Shown: positions 39,342 through 49,705, counted from the stretch's first letter. The stretch is 64,000 nt of DNA from Shewanella livingstonensis (GCF_003855395.1 NZ_CP034015.1:3048001-3112000); one strand, 5' to 3'. The notes: a model not told the origin generated them from the sequence alone. Program-made: numbers and translations.

Positions 39342-41144
39342 TTAAATCTGACTGTGTGTGAGTACCGCTTCAGTGGATTCGGCATCATGATTCTCATCGA
39401 TCAATTGTGCCTCATAAGCTGCAACATGACTTTGGTGCATTTTTAATGCTAAATATAAGTCTGAACGAATGGTGATCCCTTCTTCTCCTGAAACCATATC
39501 GGTTTGCTCAAACCAGCTAATTAACTGTCGTTTACGTCCAGCCAACACTAGGCTAACCCCACGCTTTTTAAACAACACATCTATGTCGGTTAACATTGCC
39601 ATCACGCTTATATCTAAATGGGTAAAGCATGGAACCGCATCGATAATCACACATTCAACCGTTTCAAGTTGGTTCTGCCGAGCAAAGCGCTCCAGTAGAC
39701 GGCGCTTAAAATAGGTAGCATTAAAATAGGTCAGCGGAGAATTGAACCGATAAATAAACACCCCAGGCACAGATGCGGCTTTATCACTGCTGTCTAAACT
39801 ACGAATAATACCTTTGCCATCCAGTCCCAACACTTGATCTGTCGGTCGCATAACGGTTCTAAGGAACTGAAATAAGCCTAATAAAACGGCTAGGGTAATC
39901 CCAGGGATAACCCCTATAAACAGTACAGCAAGAAAAGTTGTCAACGCTAAGTAAAAAGCTTGGCGATCACGTAAACGTAAGCCCCAAATTGCTTTTAAGT
40001 CGATAAGGTGTACCGACGCAATAACGAGCACAACGCCTAATGCTGCGCTGGGAATATACTCTAACGGCGCAGTTAAAAAGACTGCAACAATGGCAATCAA
40101 TACCGCAGCAATCACTGACACTAATTGGGTTTTGCCACCATTAGCGTCGTTAACTGCGGTACGAGAATCTGCGCCACTAACAGCAAAGCCTTGCGATAAA
40201 GCCGAAGCAATATTGGCTAAGCCTAACGCTTTAAACTCTTTGTCTGCATCAATATCATAACCATTTTTAGCCGCAAAACTACGGGCTGTTAGCATCATAC
40301 TCACAAAGCTCACCATGGCTAAATTGAGTGCAGGCATAACTAATTCACGTGCAATACCAAGGTTAAACACCGGAGCTTGAAATGATGGTAAACCGCCTGC
40401 AACACTACCAATGACAGCAATATCATAATCGGTTAAGTGAAAAAGCCACACTAATCCACCGCCCACTGCGATAGCAAACATTGAGGCCGGCCAAGTCGGT
40501 TTTAAGCGTTTCATCACAAAGTAGACAATCACCGTGAGGATAGCCATCAAGAGTGTGGGGACATGGGTTTGCGATAGATAATTCGGTGCACCACCTAGGC
40601 GCTCAAGCAGGTACTTCTCATCAAAGGTAAAACCGAATATTTTTGAGAATTGACCAACAATAATGGTAATCGCGACGCCATTGAGTAACCCCATTAGAAT
40701 AGGCTTTGATAAAAAGTCAGCTAATACACCTAATTTAAATCGACTGGCAATTAAACACCAAAAACCGGTCATTACGGTCATGGTCATGACTAATTGCCAA
40801 TGTTTAAGGCTGTCTCCGGCCGCTAAAGGGGTCACAACGGCAGCAATAACCGCACAAGTTGCAGCATCAGGGCCAACAATGAGTTGTCGTGAGGTGCCAA
40901 ATAAGGCGTAAATTAGCATCGGTAACACGCATGAATATAACCCTACCGCGGCATTCACGCCGGTTAACTGCGCATAAGCAATTGCCACGGGTAAAGCGAC
41001 TGCAGCAACAGATAAACCTGCACGTACATCATCCTTAAGCCAGTTTCGCTCGTAACGAGAAAAAGTCTCTAGACCAGGCATAAATTCATACAACCGACTC
41101 AGTAACACAACAACCTCAATAGCAATAATATAGGGGGTTATCAT
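39342..41144 (-). CDS. SulP-family anion transporter with STAS domain
   Basis: A 600-residue inner-membrane transporter of the SulP (SLC26) family, which move sulfate, bicarbonate or other anions. The N-terminal transport domain spans about residues 35-430 and contains some 12-14 hydrophobic segments. It includes GLSVAAVALPVAIAYAQLTG, GTSRQLIVGPDAATC and AVSGADSRTAVNDANGGKTQ. The C-terminal STAS domain covers about 450-570 (FNATYFKRRLLE, CVIIDAVPCFTHLDISVM). The start is uncertain; the ATG at 41081 (MPGLETFSRYERNWL) is an alternative. The ion cannot be told from sequence alone. Confidence 0.9.
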   Translation of the reverse strand: MITPYIIAIEVVVLLSRLYEFMPGLETFSRYERNWLKDDVRAGLSVAAVALPVAIAYAQLTGVNAAVGLYSCVLPMLIYALFGTSRQLIVGPDAATCAVIAAVVTPLAAGDSLKHWQLVMTMTVMTGFWCLIASRFKLGVLADFLSKPILMGLLNGVAITIIVGQFSKIFGFTFDEKYLLERLGGAPNYLSQTHVPTLLMAILTVIVYFVMKRLKPTWPASMFAIAVGGGLVWLFHLTDYDIAVIGSVAGGLPSFQAPVFNLGIARELVMPALNLAMVSFVSMMLTARSFAAKNGYDIDADKEFKALGLANIASALSQGFAVSGADSRTAVNDANGGKTQLVSVIAAVLIAIVAVFLTAPLEYIPSAALGVVLVIASVHLIDLKAIWGLRLRDRQAFYLALTTFLAVLFIGVIPGITLAVLLGLFQFLRTVMRPTDQVLGLDGKGIIRSLDSSDKAASVPGVFIYRFNSPLTYFNATYFKRRLLERFARQNQLETVECVIIDAVPCFTHLDISVMAMLTDIDVLFKKRGVSLVLAGRKRQLISWFEQTDMVSGEEGITIRSDLYLALKMHQSHVAAYEAQLIDENHDAESTEAVLTHSQI

Positions 41145-41450
41145 AGTTTTATTTCAAAATAATTACGACACATTCACGAGTTATAAATAAATATTTATGC
41201 TAAAAAAGTAATCAATACGACTTAAACTCAGCCTACTCCTATGACGAATAAGGCTATTAGAATATACATTTGGTAATATAATTCTTGTCAAATGTATGCA
41301 GGTAAACTCATCACTTAGCTTTTTTTAGCCACTATCCGCACACATTATTCATTACAAAATCAACGTCAATATTTGCCTTGTATCATGCTAAACTAGCGTC
41401 TGCTTAATTTAACATCTTCTGCAGTTACACCTACAGCACACGAGGTCCAA

Positions 41451-42677
41451 GTGGTATCGTCATCAAAGTCAGACTTATCTCCAGCTTCAGTGGGTATTCC
41501 CCACTTAGCGATGCTAATCCCCATGCTTGCTGCTATTGTCGCCATTACACCTTTAGCTATCGACATGTACTTACCGGCAATGTCTATATTGGCGCTAGGA
41601 TTTGATACCGACATCACCACAGTGCAGCAATCACTCAGTATTTATCTGGCGGGCTATGCATTAGGCATGCTAATTTTTGGCCCACTGGCCGATAAAATTG
41701 GTCGAAGACCCCTCGTTATTTTTGGCTTACTCGGTTTCACCATTATTAGTTTATTGATTGCACTCAGTACCAGTATTGAACAGTTTTTGATATTACGTTT
41801 TGCACAAGCTCTCATTGGTGCTGCTGCCACCGTTGTAGTACCCGGTTACATCAAAGAAATTTATGGCGACAATACCGCCAAAGGCATGTCTTATGTCAGT
41901 CTTATTATGATGTTAGCGCCGCTTTTAGCACCCACATTAGGCAGTTTAATCTTGGAGTTAGGCGATTGGCACCTGATCTTTTTAAGCCAAAGTTGTTATG
42001 CCATTACCTTATTAGCTTTAGTATTATTTAAGCTCAAAATGCCCAGCGATAAAGACCTAGGTAGTCGTAGCCAAAAGTCATTTTTAGGAGGGTACTACAC
42101 TGTATTTGCTCGAAATGGGGTCAAACTAAATTTATCCAGTGGTGTGTTAACCTCATTTGCCTTCTTTTGCTACTTAACAGCCTCTCCCTTTATTTACATG
42201 GAAGTGTTTAATTTAGATAAATCCTTATTTGCCATTTTATTTAGCACCAATGTGGGCGCTTTAATGCTCGCCAATATTGTAAACTCCAGAATAGTGACTC
42301 GGTTCGGTTCAAAACGCATGTTACATGTGGCGACATTTTTTGGGATTATTGCCGCAACGGGCTTGCTCTCGGTTAATTTACTTGAGTTAAGTTATCACTT
42401 TACCGTATTAATGCTTATCCCATTAATGGGTTCATTAGGGGTGATGTCGGTCAATGCTGACGCCATCGTATTAATGAAGTTTAAACAAGAAACTGGCACC
42501 GCAACTGCCGTTATCGGCACCCTAAGATTTGGTTTTGGTGCTGTTGCTGGACCTTTACTGGCATATTTTTATGACGGTAGCGCAATACCTTTTGCAGCCT
42601 TGATGCTTGGCGCAATATTATTAGTTGGCCTGTGTCAGTTCTTTCAAAGTACCCTATCGAAAAACAATACCATCTAA
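41451..42677 (+). CDS. Bcr/CflA-family multidrug efflux MFS transporter
   Basis: A 408-residue major facilitator with 12 membrane segments. The first helix reads LAAIVAITPLAIDMYLPAMS, with the D-x-Y-L-P motif typical of Bcr/CflA proteins, followed by the MFS loop GPLADKIGRRPLVIFGL and QALIGAAATVVVPGYIKE in helix 4. The start is GTG at 41451 with AGG upstream. These pumps export bicyclomycin, chloramphenicol or sulfonamides in other species; the substrate here is unknown. Confidence 0.9.
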   Translation: MVSSSKSDLSPASVGIPHLAMLIPMLAAIVAITPLAIDMYLPAMSILALGFDTDITTVQQSLSIYLAGYALGMLIFGPLADKIGRRPLVIFGLLGFTIISLLIALSTSIEQFLILRFAQALIGAAATVVVPGYIKEIYGDNTAKGMSYVSLIMMLAPLLAPTLGSLILELGDWHLIFLSQSCYAITLLALVLFKLKMPSDKDLGSRSQKSFLGGYYTVFARNGVKLNLSSGVLTSFAFFCYLTASPFIYMEVFNLDKSLFAILFSTNVGALMLANIVNSRIVTRFGSKRMLHVATFFGIIAATGLLSVNLLELSYHFTVLMLIPLMGSLGVMSVNADAIVLMKFKQETGTATAVIGTLRFGFGAVAGPLLAYFYDGSAIPFAALMLGAILLVGLCQFFQSTLSKNNTI

Positions 42678-42688
42678 CTCACAGAGTC

Positions 42689-42740
42689 TTATGATGAACA
42701 AAGCTATTGATATTGATATTGATAGCTTTATTCATCATAA
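42689..42740 (+). repeat. Inverted repeat downstream of the efflux gene
   Basis: Arms TTATGATGAACAAAGCTAT and ATAGCTTTATTCATCATAA (one mismatch) flank a 14-base loop containing TTGATATTGATATTG. No T run follows. It could be an unusual terminator; a 34-codon frame (42691-42795, beginning MMNKAIDIDIDSF) also passes through it but has no ribosome-binding site. Confidence 0.55.
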
Positions 42741-42791
42741 AAGCCAAAGCAACGCAGCCCTTCGCTTAAACGACTTAGGAATACTGTTAAT

Positions 42792-43121
42792 TTAGATTGC
42801 CTTGCTAGCGCTTTTTACTAAAACTGCAAATTTTCCAGTTACCCTTTGACCTTTTTGTTTGTTACATATTAGTGAATAAACACCAAAGGAAATCGCAGCA
42901 CTCATCCAACTGGTAATAAAAAAACCACCAAACATACCACCCAACATATAGCCCATTATCCAAGTACTGAATGTTAACTCATCAATACCCGGTTCAGCCC
43001 CGATGATAACAACGGCTCGAAGCAAAATCGTCATCACACCGGCAAACGCAAGGCTGATCAAACAAACTATTTTCATGAAAGAGCTGAAACTTAATTGCAC
43101 TCGTGCTTCATGTCCATACAC
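42792..43121 (-). CDS. Small membrane protein, unknown
   Basis: A 109-residue protein with two or three hydrophobic segments: FMKIVCLISLAFAGVMTILL, the Gly/Met-rich WIMGYMLGGMFGGFFITSWM and ISFGVYSLI. It resembles small two-helix inner-membrane proteins of the DUF2798 kind in pattern, but I cannot assign it. It converges with the efflux gene and is separated from ilvI by about 380 bp. Confidence 0.6.
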   Translation of the reverse strand: MYGHEARVQLSFSSFMKIVCLISLAFAGVMTILLRAVVIIGAEPGIDELTFSTWIMGYMLGGMFGGFFITSWMSAAISFGVYSLICNKQKGQRVTGKFAVLVKSASKAI

Positions 43122-43504
43122 TTCATTATATTGCTGCGATTACCTATTCAACCTTCTAGTCAGAATACTAAACCATTAATTTCAAATGTTAACTTGGTTA
43201 TAAATACTGCAGAAATTTACTGATAAACCCTCACGGCTTTCAAATATTACAAAACAAGCTCATAAACATGAAACTATTTCAACCTAGAAAAATAATTAAC
43301 CAAAGGGGTTGCAGTAAAAATAAATTTACATAAGATGGAGGCTAATTACTTTTTCAGTAACGATGAAACCAGCCATTGAATATTACGACAGCAATATTCA
43401 ATCTTCGAGTTTGAATTACCCTTCAAACTTATTGATTAAAACGATTACCGTCGTTGTATACAAGATACTGTTTACCATACGGTAACTTAACAAGGATTTA
43501 ACTC
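43122..43504. other. Intergenic region upstream of ilvI
   Basis: 383 bp of AT-rich sequence that should carry the ilvIH promoter. In other gammaproteobacteria Lrp binds many sites here, but no site can be called by eye. No leader peptide rich in branched-chain codons was seen. Confidence 0.4.
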
Positions 43505-45223
43505 ATGGAAAAGCTTTCTGGCGCGAGTATGATCGTGCGCTCATTAATAGATGAAGGTGTCAGCCATATCTTCGGTTACCCCGGCGGCTCGGTGCTAGAC
43601 ATCTACGATTCTCTGCACAAAATATCCGGCATTGAACACATTTTAGTCCGTCATGAACAAGCTGCAGTGCACATGGCAGATGGTTACGCCCGTGCTACGG
43701 GTAAAGTCGGCGTAGTGTTAGTGACCTCTGGGCCTGGTGCTACCAATGCGATTACCGGTATTGCCACCGCGTACATGGATTCAATTCCACTGGTTGTATT
43801 GTCTGGTCAAGTACCAAGTAACTTGATTGGTAATGACGCCTTCCAAGAATGTGACATGATTGGTATTTCGCGACCTATCGTAAAACACAGCTTTTTGATA
43901 ACCGATGCGAAAGACATTCCAGAAACAGTCAAAAAAGCCTTTTTCATTGCCGCCACTGGTCGTCCTGGTCCTGTGGTTATTGATTTACCAAAAGACTGTT
44001 TAAGTCCAGATATACTGCATGATTACCTTTATCCAGACAGCGTTAAAATGCGCTCATACAACCCAACTACCGTTGGCCATAAAGGCCAAATTCGTCGCGG
44101 CTTGCACGCTCTATTAGCCGCTAAAAAACCGGTGTTATACGTCGGCGGTGGCGCAATAATTTCCGGTTGTGATGCACAAATCCTTGCCCTTGCAGAACGC
44201 TTAAACATCCCCGTAGTCAGCACACTAATGGGATTAGGCGCATTTCCTGGTACCCATAAGCAAAGTTTAGGTATGCTAGGAATGCATGGATTATATGAAG
44301 CCAATATGGCGATGCATAACACCGATCTAATCTTTGGCATCGGGGTCCGCTTTGACGATCGCACGACTAACAATGTTGAAAAATATTGTCCTAACGCTAC
44401 CATTTTACACATTGATATTGATCCCTCTTCTATTTCTAAAACTGTTAGGGTCGATATTCCAATAGTAGGCTCTGCCGACAATATTTTAGACAGCATGTTA
44501 GAGCTACTTGATGAGTCTAACGATACTAATGATGCTACTGCTATAGCAGCATGGTGGAGCGATATTGAAATTTGGCGATCACGTAAAAGTTTAGAATTTG
44601 ATCGCACAACCGATAGAATCAAGCCCCAACAAGTGATTGAGACCTTGTACAAACTCACTAATGGTGACGCTTATGTGGCCTCAGATGTGGGTCAACATCA
44701 AATGTTTGCCGCCTTATATTACCCATTCGATAAACCTCGTCGTTGGATTAACTCAGGTGGTTTAGGCACTATGGGCTTTGGTTTGCCTGCCGCAATGGGC
44801 GTTAAAATGGCGTTCCCTGAAGCTACCGTGGTGTGCGTTACAGGTGATGGTTCTATCCAAATGAATATTCAGGAGCTTTCAACCGCGTTGCAATACGATA
44901 CTCCAGTTAAAATCATTAACTTGAACAACCGTTTTCTTGGCATGGTAAAACAGTGGCAAGACATGATTTATTCAGGTCGTCACTCACATTCGTATATGGA
45001 TTCTGTACCTAATTTTGCCAAAATTGCTGAAGCCTATGGCCATGTGGGAATGAACATTAACCATCCAGATGAATTAGAGTCTAAGCTGGCTGAAGCATTG
45101 GCAATGAAGGATAAGTTAGTATTTGTCGATATCAGCGTAGACGAGACTGAACATGTGTACCCGATGCTCATTCGCGGCGGCGCGATGAACGAAATGTGGC
45201 TAAGCAAAACGGAGAAAAGCTAA
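43505..45223 (+). CDS. ilvI: Acetolactate synthase III, large (catalytic) subunit
   Basis: ThDP-dependent enzyme that condenses pyruvate to acetolactate or with 2-oxobutyrate to acetohydroxybutyrate, the entry to valine, leucine and isoleucine. The 572 residues equal the usual length. Seen are [13 protein letters not shown], the catalytic Glu in [23 protein letters not shown], and the ThDP/Mg site [17 protein letters not shown] with [20 protein letters not shown] precedes the ATG. The stop TAA overlaps the ATG of ilvH by one base. Confidence 0.97.
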   Translation: MEKLSGASMIVRSLIDEGVSHIFGYPGGSVLDIYDSLHKISGIEHILVRHEQAAVHMADGYARATGKVGVVLVTSGPGATNAITGIATAYMDSIPLVVLSGQVPSNLIGNDAFQECDMIGISRPIVKHSFLITDAKDIPETVKKAFFIAATGRPGPVVIDLPKDCLSPDILHDYLYPDSVKMRSYNPTTVGHKGQIRRGLHALLAAKKPVLYVGGGAIISGCDAQILALAERLNIPVVSTLMGLGAFPGTHKQSLGMLGMHGLYEANMAMHNTDLIFGIGVRFDDRTTNNVEKYCPNATILHIDIDPSSISKTVRVDIPIVGSADNILDSMLELLDESNDTNDATAIAAWWSDIEIWRSRKSLEFDRTTDRIKPQQVIETLYKLTNGDAYVASDVGQHQMFAALYYPFDKPRRWINSGGLGTMGFGLPAAMGVKMAFPEATVVCVTGDGSIQMNIQELSTALQYDTPVKIINLNNRFLGMVKQWQDMIYSGRHSHSYMDSVPNFAKIAEAYGHVGMNINHPDELESKLAEALAMKDKLVFVDISVDETEHVYPMLIRGGAMNEMWLSKTEKS

Positions 45224-45717
45224 TGCGTCGTATTATTTCTGTGTTACTTGAAAACCAACCGGGCGCTTTGTCACGAGTGGTGGGATTATTTTCTCAGCGC
45301 GGTTACAACATCGAAAGCTTAACCGTCGCACCTACTGAAGATGTGACCCTGTCACGCTTAAATATTACCGTGATTGCTGATGCCAATATTCTTGAGCAAA
45401 TTGAAAAACAATTGCACAAACTTATCGATATTCTAAAAGTGGCTAACATTACCGAATCAGCCTATATTGAACGCGAAATTGCCTTAGTTAAAGTGAAAGC
45501 CCAAGGCGATCAACGTGAAGAAGTCAAGCGTACCGCGGACATTTTTCGTGGTCAAATCGTTGATGTTACCGCCAATATTTATACGATCCAAATGGTCGGA
45601 ACCAGCGATAAGATTGATGCGTTTATCCATGCTATTACCGACATGACCAAAGTAATTGAGATATCACGTTCTGGTGTGGTGGGTTTAGCTCGGGGTGAAA
45701 AATCAATGAGAGCCTAA
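45223..45717 (+). CDS. ilvH: Acetolactate synthase III, small (regulatory) subunit
   Basis: ACT-domain subunit that stabilises IlvI and gives valine feedback inhibition. The 164 residues match E. coli IlvH (163). The N-terminal ACT domain reads [20 protein letters not shown] with the conserved GLFSQRGYNIESLTV; the C-terminal domain ends SRSGVVGLARG. The start is the ATG at 45223 that overlaps the ilvI stop, so translation is coupled. Confidence 0.97.
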   Translation: MRRIISVLLENQPGALSRVVGLFSQRGYNIESLTVAPTEDVTLSRLNITVIADANILEQIEKQLHKLIDILKVANITESAYIEREIALVKVKAQGDQREEVKRTADIFRGQIVDVTANIYTIQMVGTSDKIDAFIHAITDMTKVIEISRSGVVGLARGEKSMRA

Positions 45718-45731
45718 TCACAGGTTATCTG

Positions 45732-45768
45732 AAAAAAAGCAGAGCCCTATTGGACTCTGCTTTTTTAT
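45732..45768 (+). terminator. Terminator downstream of ilvH
   Basis: AAAAAAAGCAGAG-CCCTATTGGA-CTCTGCTTTTTTA, stem with T6 tail, 15 bp past the ilvH stop. It can also act on the convergent sortase gene. Confidence 0.9.
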
Positions 45769-45797
45769 TAGCAATTAAGACAAGTGGCCATAAATAG

Positions 45798-46433
45798 CTA
45801 ACTCACCCTGTATCGTGGTTTTTTATCGATTGGTTTAGCCTCCACAATGTAACGATACTCGGCATTGCCAGAGAGCTGATCAAACGGATAACAGGTTATT
45901 AAGGTTAAGTGTTTTTCTGCCGTAGGGGCAAGCACTTCAAGGTCTGTTTCATGAACCACGTGGGTGGCGGTTATTTGATACAACATCCGCTCCCCTTCTG
46001 TACTATAAAGTTCGATGATATCGCCCAATTTAACATGTTGTAAACGCATAAAATGGCTATCTCGGTGGCCTGCTATAATAGTATGTCCCTGCTCACCGAG
46101 CGCTGCACCACCTAACATCAATCCCGGACCAAAGGCTAAATTACGCCCAGAGGCTCCTGCTAACACATACAAATCACTACCTAAAGGTTGTAAACCATCT
46201 GTTTGCTGCTGCAATACGCGCATTTTAGCGACCGGATGAGTATCAGCCCAAGACCAAGGTTTATGAGGTTGGTTATCAACCAAGGTTTGTTCAAAAGCGC
46301 GTTCAATCAAAAATTGGGCAAAATGGGCTTTAGCTTGCATATAACCTCCCTGCATTAATAGTCCACATCCCAATACACTCATGAGCACAATAACAACCCA
46401 ATGTTTGGTCGATGATATGGTTTGCGACATCAA
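45798..46433 (-). CDS. Marine proteobacterial class sortase
   Basis: Cysteine transpeptidase anchored in the inner membrane by an N-terminal helix (WVVIVLMSVLGCGLLMQGGY). The 211-residue protein has the sortase catalytic set: His123 in IIAGHRDSH, Cys181 in LTLITCYPF and Arg194 in AEYRYIV. It belongs to the small group found in Shewanella and relatives that pairs one sortase with one substrate. The substrate gene lies directly upstream, 11 bp away. The chemistry (cleavage in LPxTG between Thr and Gly) is known for sortases; the acceptor in a Gram-negative envelope is not known. Confidence 0.92.
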   Translation of the reverse strand: MMSQTISSTKHWVVIVLMSVLGCGLLMQGGYMQAKAHFAQFLIERAFEQTLVDNQPHKPWSWADTHPVAKMRVLQQQTDGLQPLGSDLYVLAGASGRNLAFGPGLMLGGAALGEQGHTIIAGHRDSHFMRLQHVKLGDIIELYSTEGERMLYQITATHVVHETDLEVLAPTAEKHLTLITCYPFDQLSGNAEYRYIVEAKPIDKKPRYRVS

Positions 46434-46444
46434 TATGCTCCTGT

Positions 46445-48634
46445 TTATTCATTTGATTCAATCACTAAAACTTGACCTGGCAAGCGTTGTCTTAACCATA
46501 AATAGTGCAATAAACCTAAGCTCAATAAGCTAAAACCAATTAATAACCATAACCGACTGGCGGTGCCCGTTTGTGGCAACACTTGCGACGACGGTGCCGC
46601 TTGTAAACCATGAGGCAGATGATTTTGTAACTGAACATCAATAGGGTTATCAATTAATGGATTTACCGGAGTAACATCCACTGCAACCAGACTCGTTTGG
46701 CTGGTCACTAAATGGTACAAGATACCTAACGCTTCCACCTGTTTATCAACACGCTGGCGATTACTGCTGTCTTTATACAGCTCTAGTGAGGTGATTTGCG
46801 CATTCGCCCACAAAAGATCAATGCCTTTTGCTGCTTGGTTATCGTCAAAATCAAGTTGTTGCTGCCAATATTGGCCATTAATATTACCAGAGACAATAAT
46901 CGGTTGTTGCTGATGTGACGCCGATTTAATACTCACCCAAAGTGGCTCGTTTTGATATAAATCGTTAATGGTAGTTGGCCAGTAATCCGGTACGCTGCCA
47001 TCAAGGTAATATAGGCCAATATTGGTTAGTACTGGTTGCTCAATTTTATGTAACAACTGCTCAATTTTTTGCTGTACTTCAGTCGCATCGCCAATATAGG
47101 TAAATGTTCCTCGCCCCATAGTCGCAGCTCGGCGCATAAAGTCAGAATTAGGCGCTGAGCCAATACCAACGGTAAATAATCGGCTGTCACCTAACTGATC
47201 GTTAATAAGCTGATACAACTCTTGTTCGTTGCCAACGGCACCGTCGGTCATAAAAATCACTTGGCGTAATATTTCACTGTGAGCATCGGTTTGATCTGCA
47301 TCTTGCTGTACGCTGTCCACCAGCGCAGTTTGTAATGCACTGCGCATTTCGGTGCCGCCATCAGCGTCCAATGACTGAATAAAACGATTAGCTCGGCCAA
47401 TATTACGGCTATTAGCAGCCAATGGTGTTGCAGACAGCATACTCACGTCACTATTAAATTCGATAATATTAAAGCTGTCGATATCACGCAGACCGGCAAG
47501 TGCAAACTGTAACGCTTGTTTGGCCTGCGAGATTGATTCACCGGACATAGAACCTGAAGTATCAATAACTAAAATCAGCTCTCTAGCAATAAGATGTTGC
47601 TCGCTCACCTCAACACTGGGCGGCATTAACATCACTAACGAGTACAAATTGTTATCTTCGGAACTCACTTGCCTTTGCTCAGTACCTACAACATTAGCGG
47701 TATCTTTAAGACCAATATTATTGTCAGCTACGTGGGTTTTGCCCGTTTGATAGAACGTTGCAGCTTGCGGTAATGCACCTACATTAGCCTGCCATTGCAG
47801 CACAAAATCACGATCGGCAATGTGTTTACCGGCAAAGCTCACATTATAACGATGACCGTTGTTAGACTGTTTTATTGGATGATACAAGCTATCTAACGAG
47901 CTCAGTTCAAATCCTGCATCAATACTCACTCGCATATTAACCATTAATTGAGGATGAGCTTGAACATTAGACATAACCTGATTGTGATTAGCCGGCATAG
48001 TTTGCGGCTGCGCCGGCTCTGAGTCATGTCCCGTTTGTGGTGTATAGCGCGGCGTAATCGCTAATGGAAAACGTAAACTAAATAACCCGTCACGGTATTC
48101 AATCTTTTGCTGGTAACTAATTTCAACCACTAACTGCTCGTGTGGACCAAGATTGGCAACATCAGAAGAAAATAAATTACGTCGCTGTTGCTGTAACAAA
48201 CTCGCTTGCTTGCCTTGTTTTTTAGCAGTTTCAAATGTTTGTAATGCTTGCTTTTTAGATTGAATTTGACCAGCGATCACCTTGTCGCCAATACGCAACG
48301 TCATGCTATCAACTGCTGCATTTTCTGGCAGCGGAAATAGGTATCGACCATTAACCCACTGATCAGAATCATTGATAAACACTTGCTTAACTGTGACGCG
48401 ATTGAGTAAACCCGACACATCCATACTCACATGTGTATCAAGTGCTAAGGCTTGTACCACCTGGTTTTGCGTAAAATACACTAAGGTACCTTGAGTGATA
48501 TCGTTATCTTGATATCCAGACGGTGATGCAAATGCCTTTGTAATACAGGCATAAATGACAAATAGTAAACCGAAACACAGTAATTTATAGATATGCTTTA
48601 CAGAAACATGTGGCATCAAATAAAACGGGCGCAT
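46445..48634 (-). CDS. Sortase target protein with VIT and von Willebrand A domains
   Basis: A 729-residue exported protein, the dedicated sortase substrate. An N-terminal signal/anchor (about 15-37) is followed by a VIT domain (about 55-185, with VKQVFINDSDQWVNGRYLFPLPENAAVDSM in two parts) and a vWA domain with the MIDAS motif DTSGSMSGES at 358-367. The C-terminal sorting signal is complete: LPQTG at 686-690, a hydrophobic segment (LWLLIGFSLLSLGLLHYLWL) and a basic stretch (RQRLPG). The domain set resembles inter-alpha-trypsin inhibitor heavy chains, which suggests adhesion or matrix binding. It is co-oriented with the sortase and the OmpA-family gene. Confidence 0.92.
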   Translation of the reverse strand: MRPFYLMPHVSVKHIYKLLCFGLLFVIYACITKAFASPSGYQDNDITQGTLVYFTQNQVVQALALDTHVSMDVSGLLNRVTVKQVFINDSDQWVNGRYLFPLPENAAVDSMTLRIGDKVIAGQIQSKKQALQTFETAKKQGKQASLLQQQRRNLFSSDVANLGPHEQLVVEISYQQKIEYRDGLFSLRFPLAITPRYTPQTGHDSEPAQPQTMPANHNQVMSNVQAHPQLMVNMRVSIDAGFELSSLDSLYHPIKQSNNGHRYNVSFAGKHIADRDFVLQWQANVGALPQAATFYQTGKTHVADNNIGLKDTANVVGTEQRQVSSEDNNLYSLVMLMPPSVEVSEQHLIARELILVIDTSGSMSGESISQAKQALQFALAGLRDIDSFNIIEFNSDVSMLSATPLAANSRNIGRANRFIQSLDADGGTEMRSALQTALVDSVQQDADQTDAHSEILRQVIFMTDGAVGNEQELYQLINDQLGDSRLFTVGIGSAPNSDFMRRAATMGRGTFTYIGDATEVQQKIEQLLHKIEQPVLTNIGLYYLDGSVPDYWPTTINDLYQNEPLWVSIKSASHQQQPIIVSGNINGQYWQQQLDFDDNQAAKGIDLLWANAQITSLELYKDSSNRQRVDKQVEALGILYHLVTSQTSLVAVDVTPVNPLIDNPIDVQLQNHLPHGLQAAPSSQVLPQTGTASRLWLLIGFSLLSLGLLHYLWLRQRLPGQVLVIESNE

Positions 48635-48740
48635 AGTGGCTCCTTACCCATGTAAACGACAACATCATTGTTTGCGCCTACATGAATAAATGATAAACAA
48701 AAAAGGTAAAAACGACTTTTAAAGATAATGAACCTTGAAT

Positions 48741-49502
48741 TTAGTTCGCCGCGAGCTCAGAGCCTGGCGCCATTAACTTGAGCGTCACGCGACGATCAAA
48801 AAAGTCATTTTCAAAATTTTGCTCTTGATGCATTGGTAAGGTCGCGCCATAAGCTTGTCCGTGCAAACGTTCTCGCTCAATACCCTGTACAACCAAGTAT
48901 TGAGTTACTTCAGCCAAACGCTGCTCAGACAATGCTTGATTAAAATCATTATCGCCACGGCGATCGGCATAACCGGTTAAATCAATAGTCAACTCTGGTG
49001 ATAAGCTCATCATGTAAGCCACATTATCTAATTGTTGTTCAAATAACGGCTCAATATGGCTCGATCCGGTTTTAAACTGCACATTCATACCAATGGTTAA
49101 TTCATTAAGTGTTTGCAGTTGATTCGCTTTTTGCTCTGCTAGATTTGACTGTAATTGATAATACTTTTCAGACACCTGCTCTAACGATTGCTGCTTAGTG
49201 CTCATGGCCATTAATTGCTCATTGGTTTGAGTCAATTGTTGTTCTTGTTCCACTAATTGCTGTTTCTGCTCACTTAACTCTGCACCGTCACCGACAGATT
49301 TCCCCACAAAGGTGCCGGCTAACGCGCCAATAAAAGCACCTACGGGTCCGCCAATTACAGCGCCAAGAATAATCCCTGAGCTCAAGCCAACCAGCTCCTC
49401 TGTGTGTTCACGTTCATCAGCCATCGTCGTGTCACTTGCCCAGCTGACGTTTGAAATCATCATGGTAGAAATAATTGTTGCGGCAATAAGTTGCTTTTTC
49501 AT
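48741..49502 (-). CDS. pdsO: Sortase-associated OmpA-family protein (PdsO-like)
   Basis: A 253-residue exported protein. A signal peptide (to about SWA, residue 22) is followed by a glycine-rich hydrophobic stretch (GIILGAVIGGPVGAFIGALAG, in two parts). A coiled coil spans about residues 75-125 (EQKQQLVEQEQQLTQTNEQL). The OmpA peptidoglycan-binding domain spans about 135-245 (DLTGYADRRGDNDFNQALS, YLVVQGIERERLHGQAYG). It is the first gene of the minus-strand sortase set and shares the upstream region with the regulator gene pdsR. Probable role: link between peptidoglycan or outer membrane and the sorted protein. Confidence 0.88.
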   Translation of the reverse strand: MKKQLIAATIISTMMISNVSWASDTTMADEREHTEELVGLSSGIILGAVIGGPVGAFIGALAGTFVGKSVGDGAELSEQKQQLVEQEQQLTQTNEQLMAMSTKQQSLEQVSEKYYQLQSNLAEQKANQLQTLNELTIGMNVQFKTGSSHIEPLFEQQLDNVAYMMSLSPELTIDLTGYADRRGDNDFNQALSEQRLAEVTQYLVVQGIERERLHGQAYGATLPMHQEQNFENDFFDRRVTLKLMAPGSELAAN

Positions 49503-49603
49503 AAAGAATCCCTTTAAGCGGTAGTTTAAAAATGAATGTCATCATCAATACATGAGTTAATGTGCGGTGATTAACTCTATGTCGCTATTAAACACCTCAT
49601 AGG

Positions 49604-49705
49604 TGGCTTTATTGGGGAGCAAAAATGGCAATGTGGCGATCAAATGTGGCAACAATATGGCAATTACCTTTTACGGCTTTTTTGGGCCAAAAAATCCTGT
49701 ATAGT
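49604..49705. promoter_or_regulatory. Shared promoter region of the sortase system with repeated TGGC motifs
   Basis: The 246-bp gap between pdsO and pdsR holds AATGTGGCGATCA directly followed by AATGTGGCAACAA and then ATATGGCAATT. TGGC occurs at 49604, 49626, 49634, 49647 and 49658; the last three are 11-13 bp apart, about one helical turn, as OmpR-type regulators prefer. TATAGT at 49700 could be the -10 box of pdsR. This as the binding site of PdsR is an inference. Confidence 0.4.
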
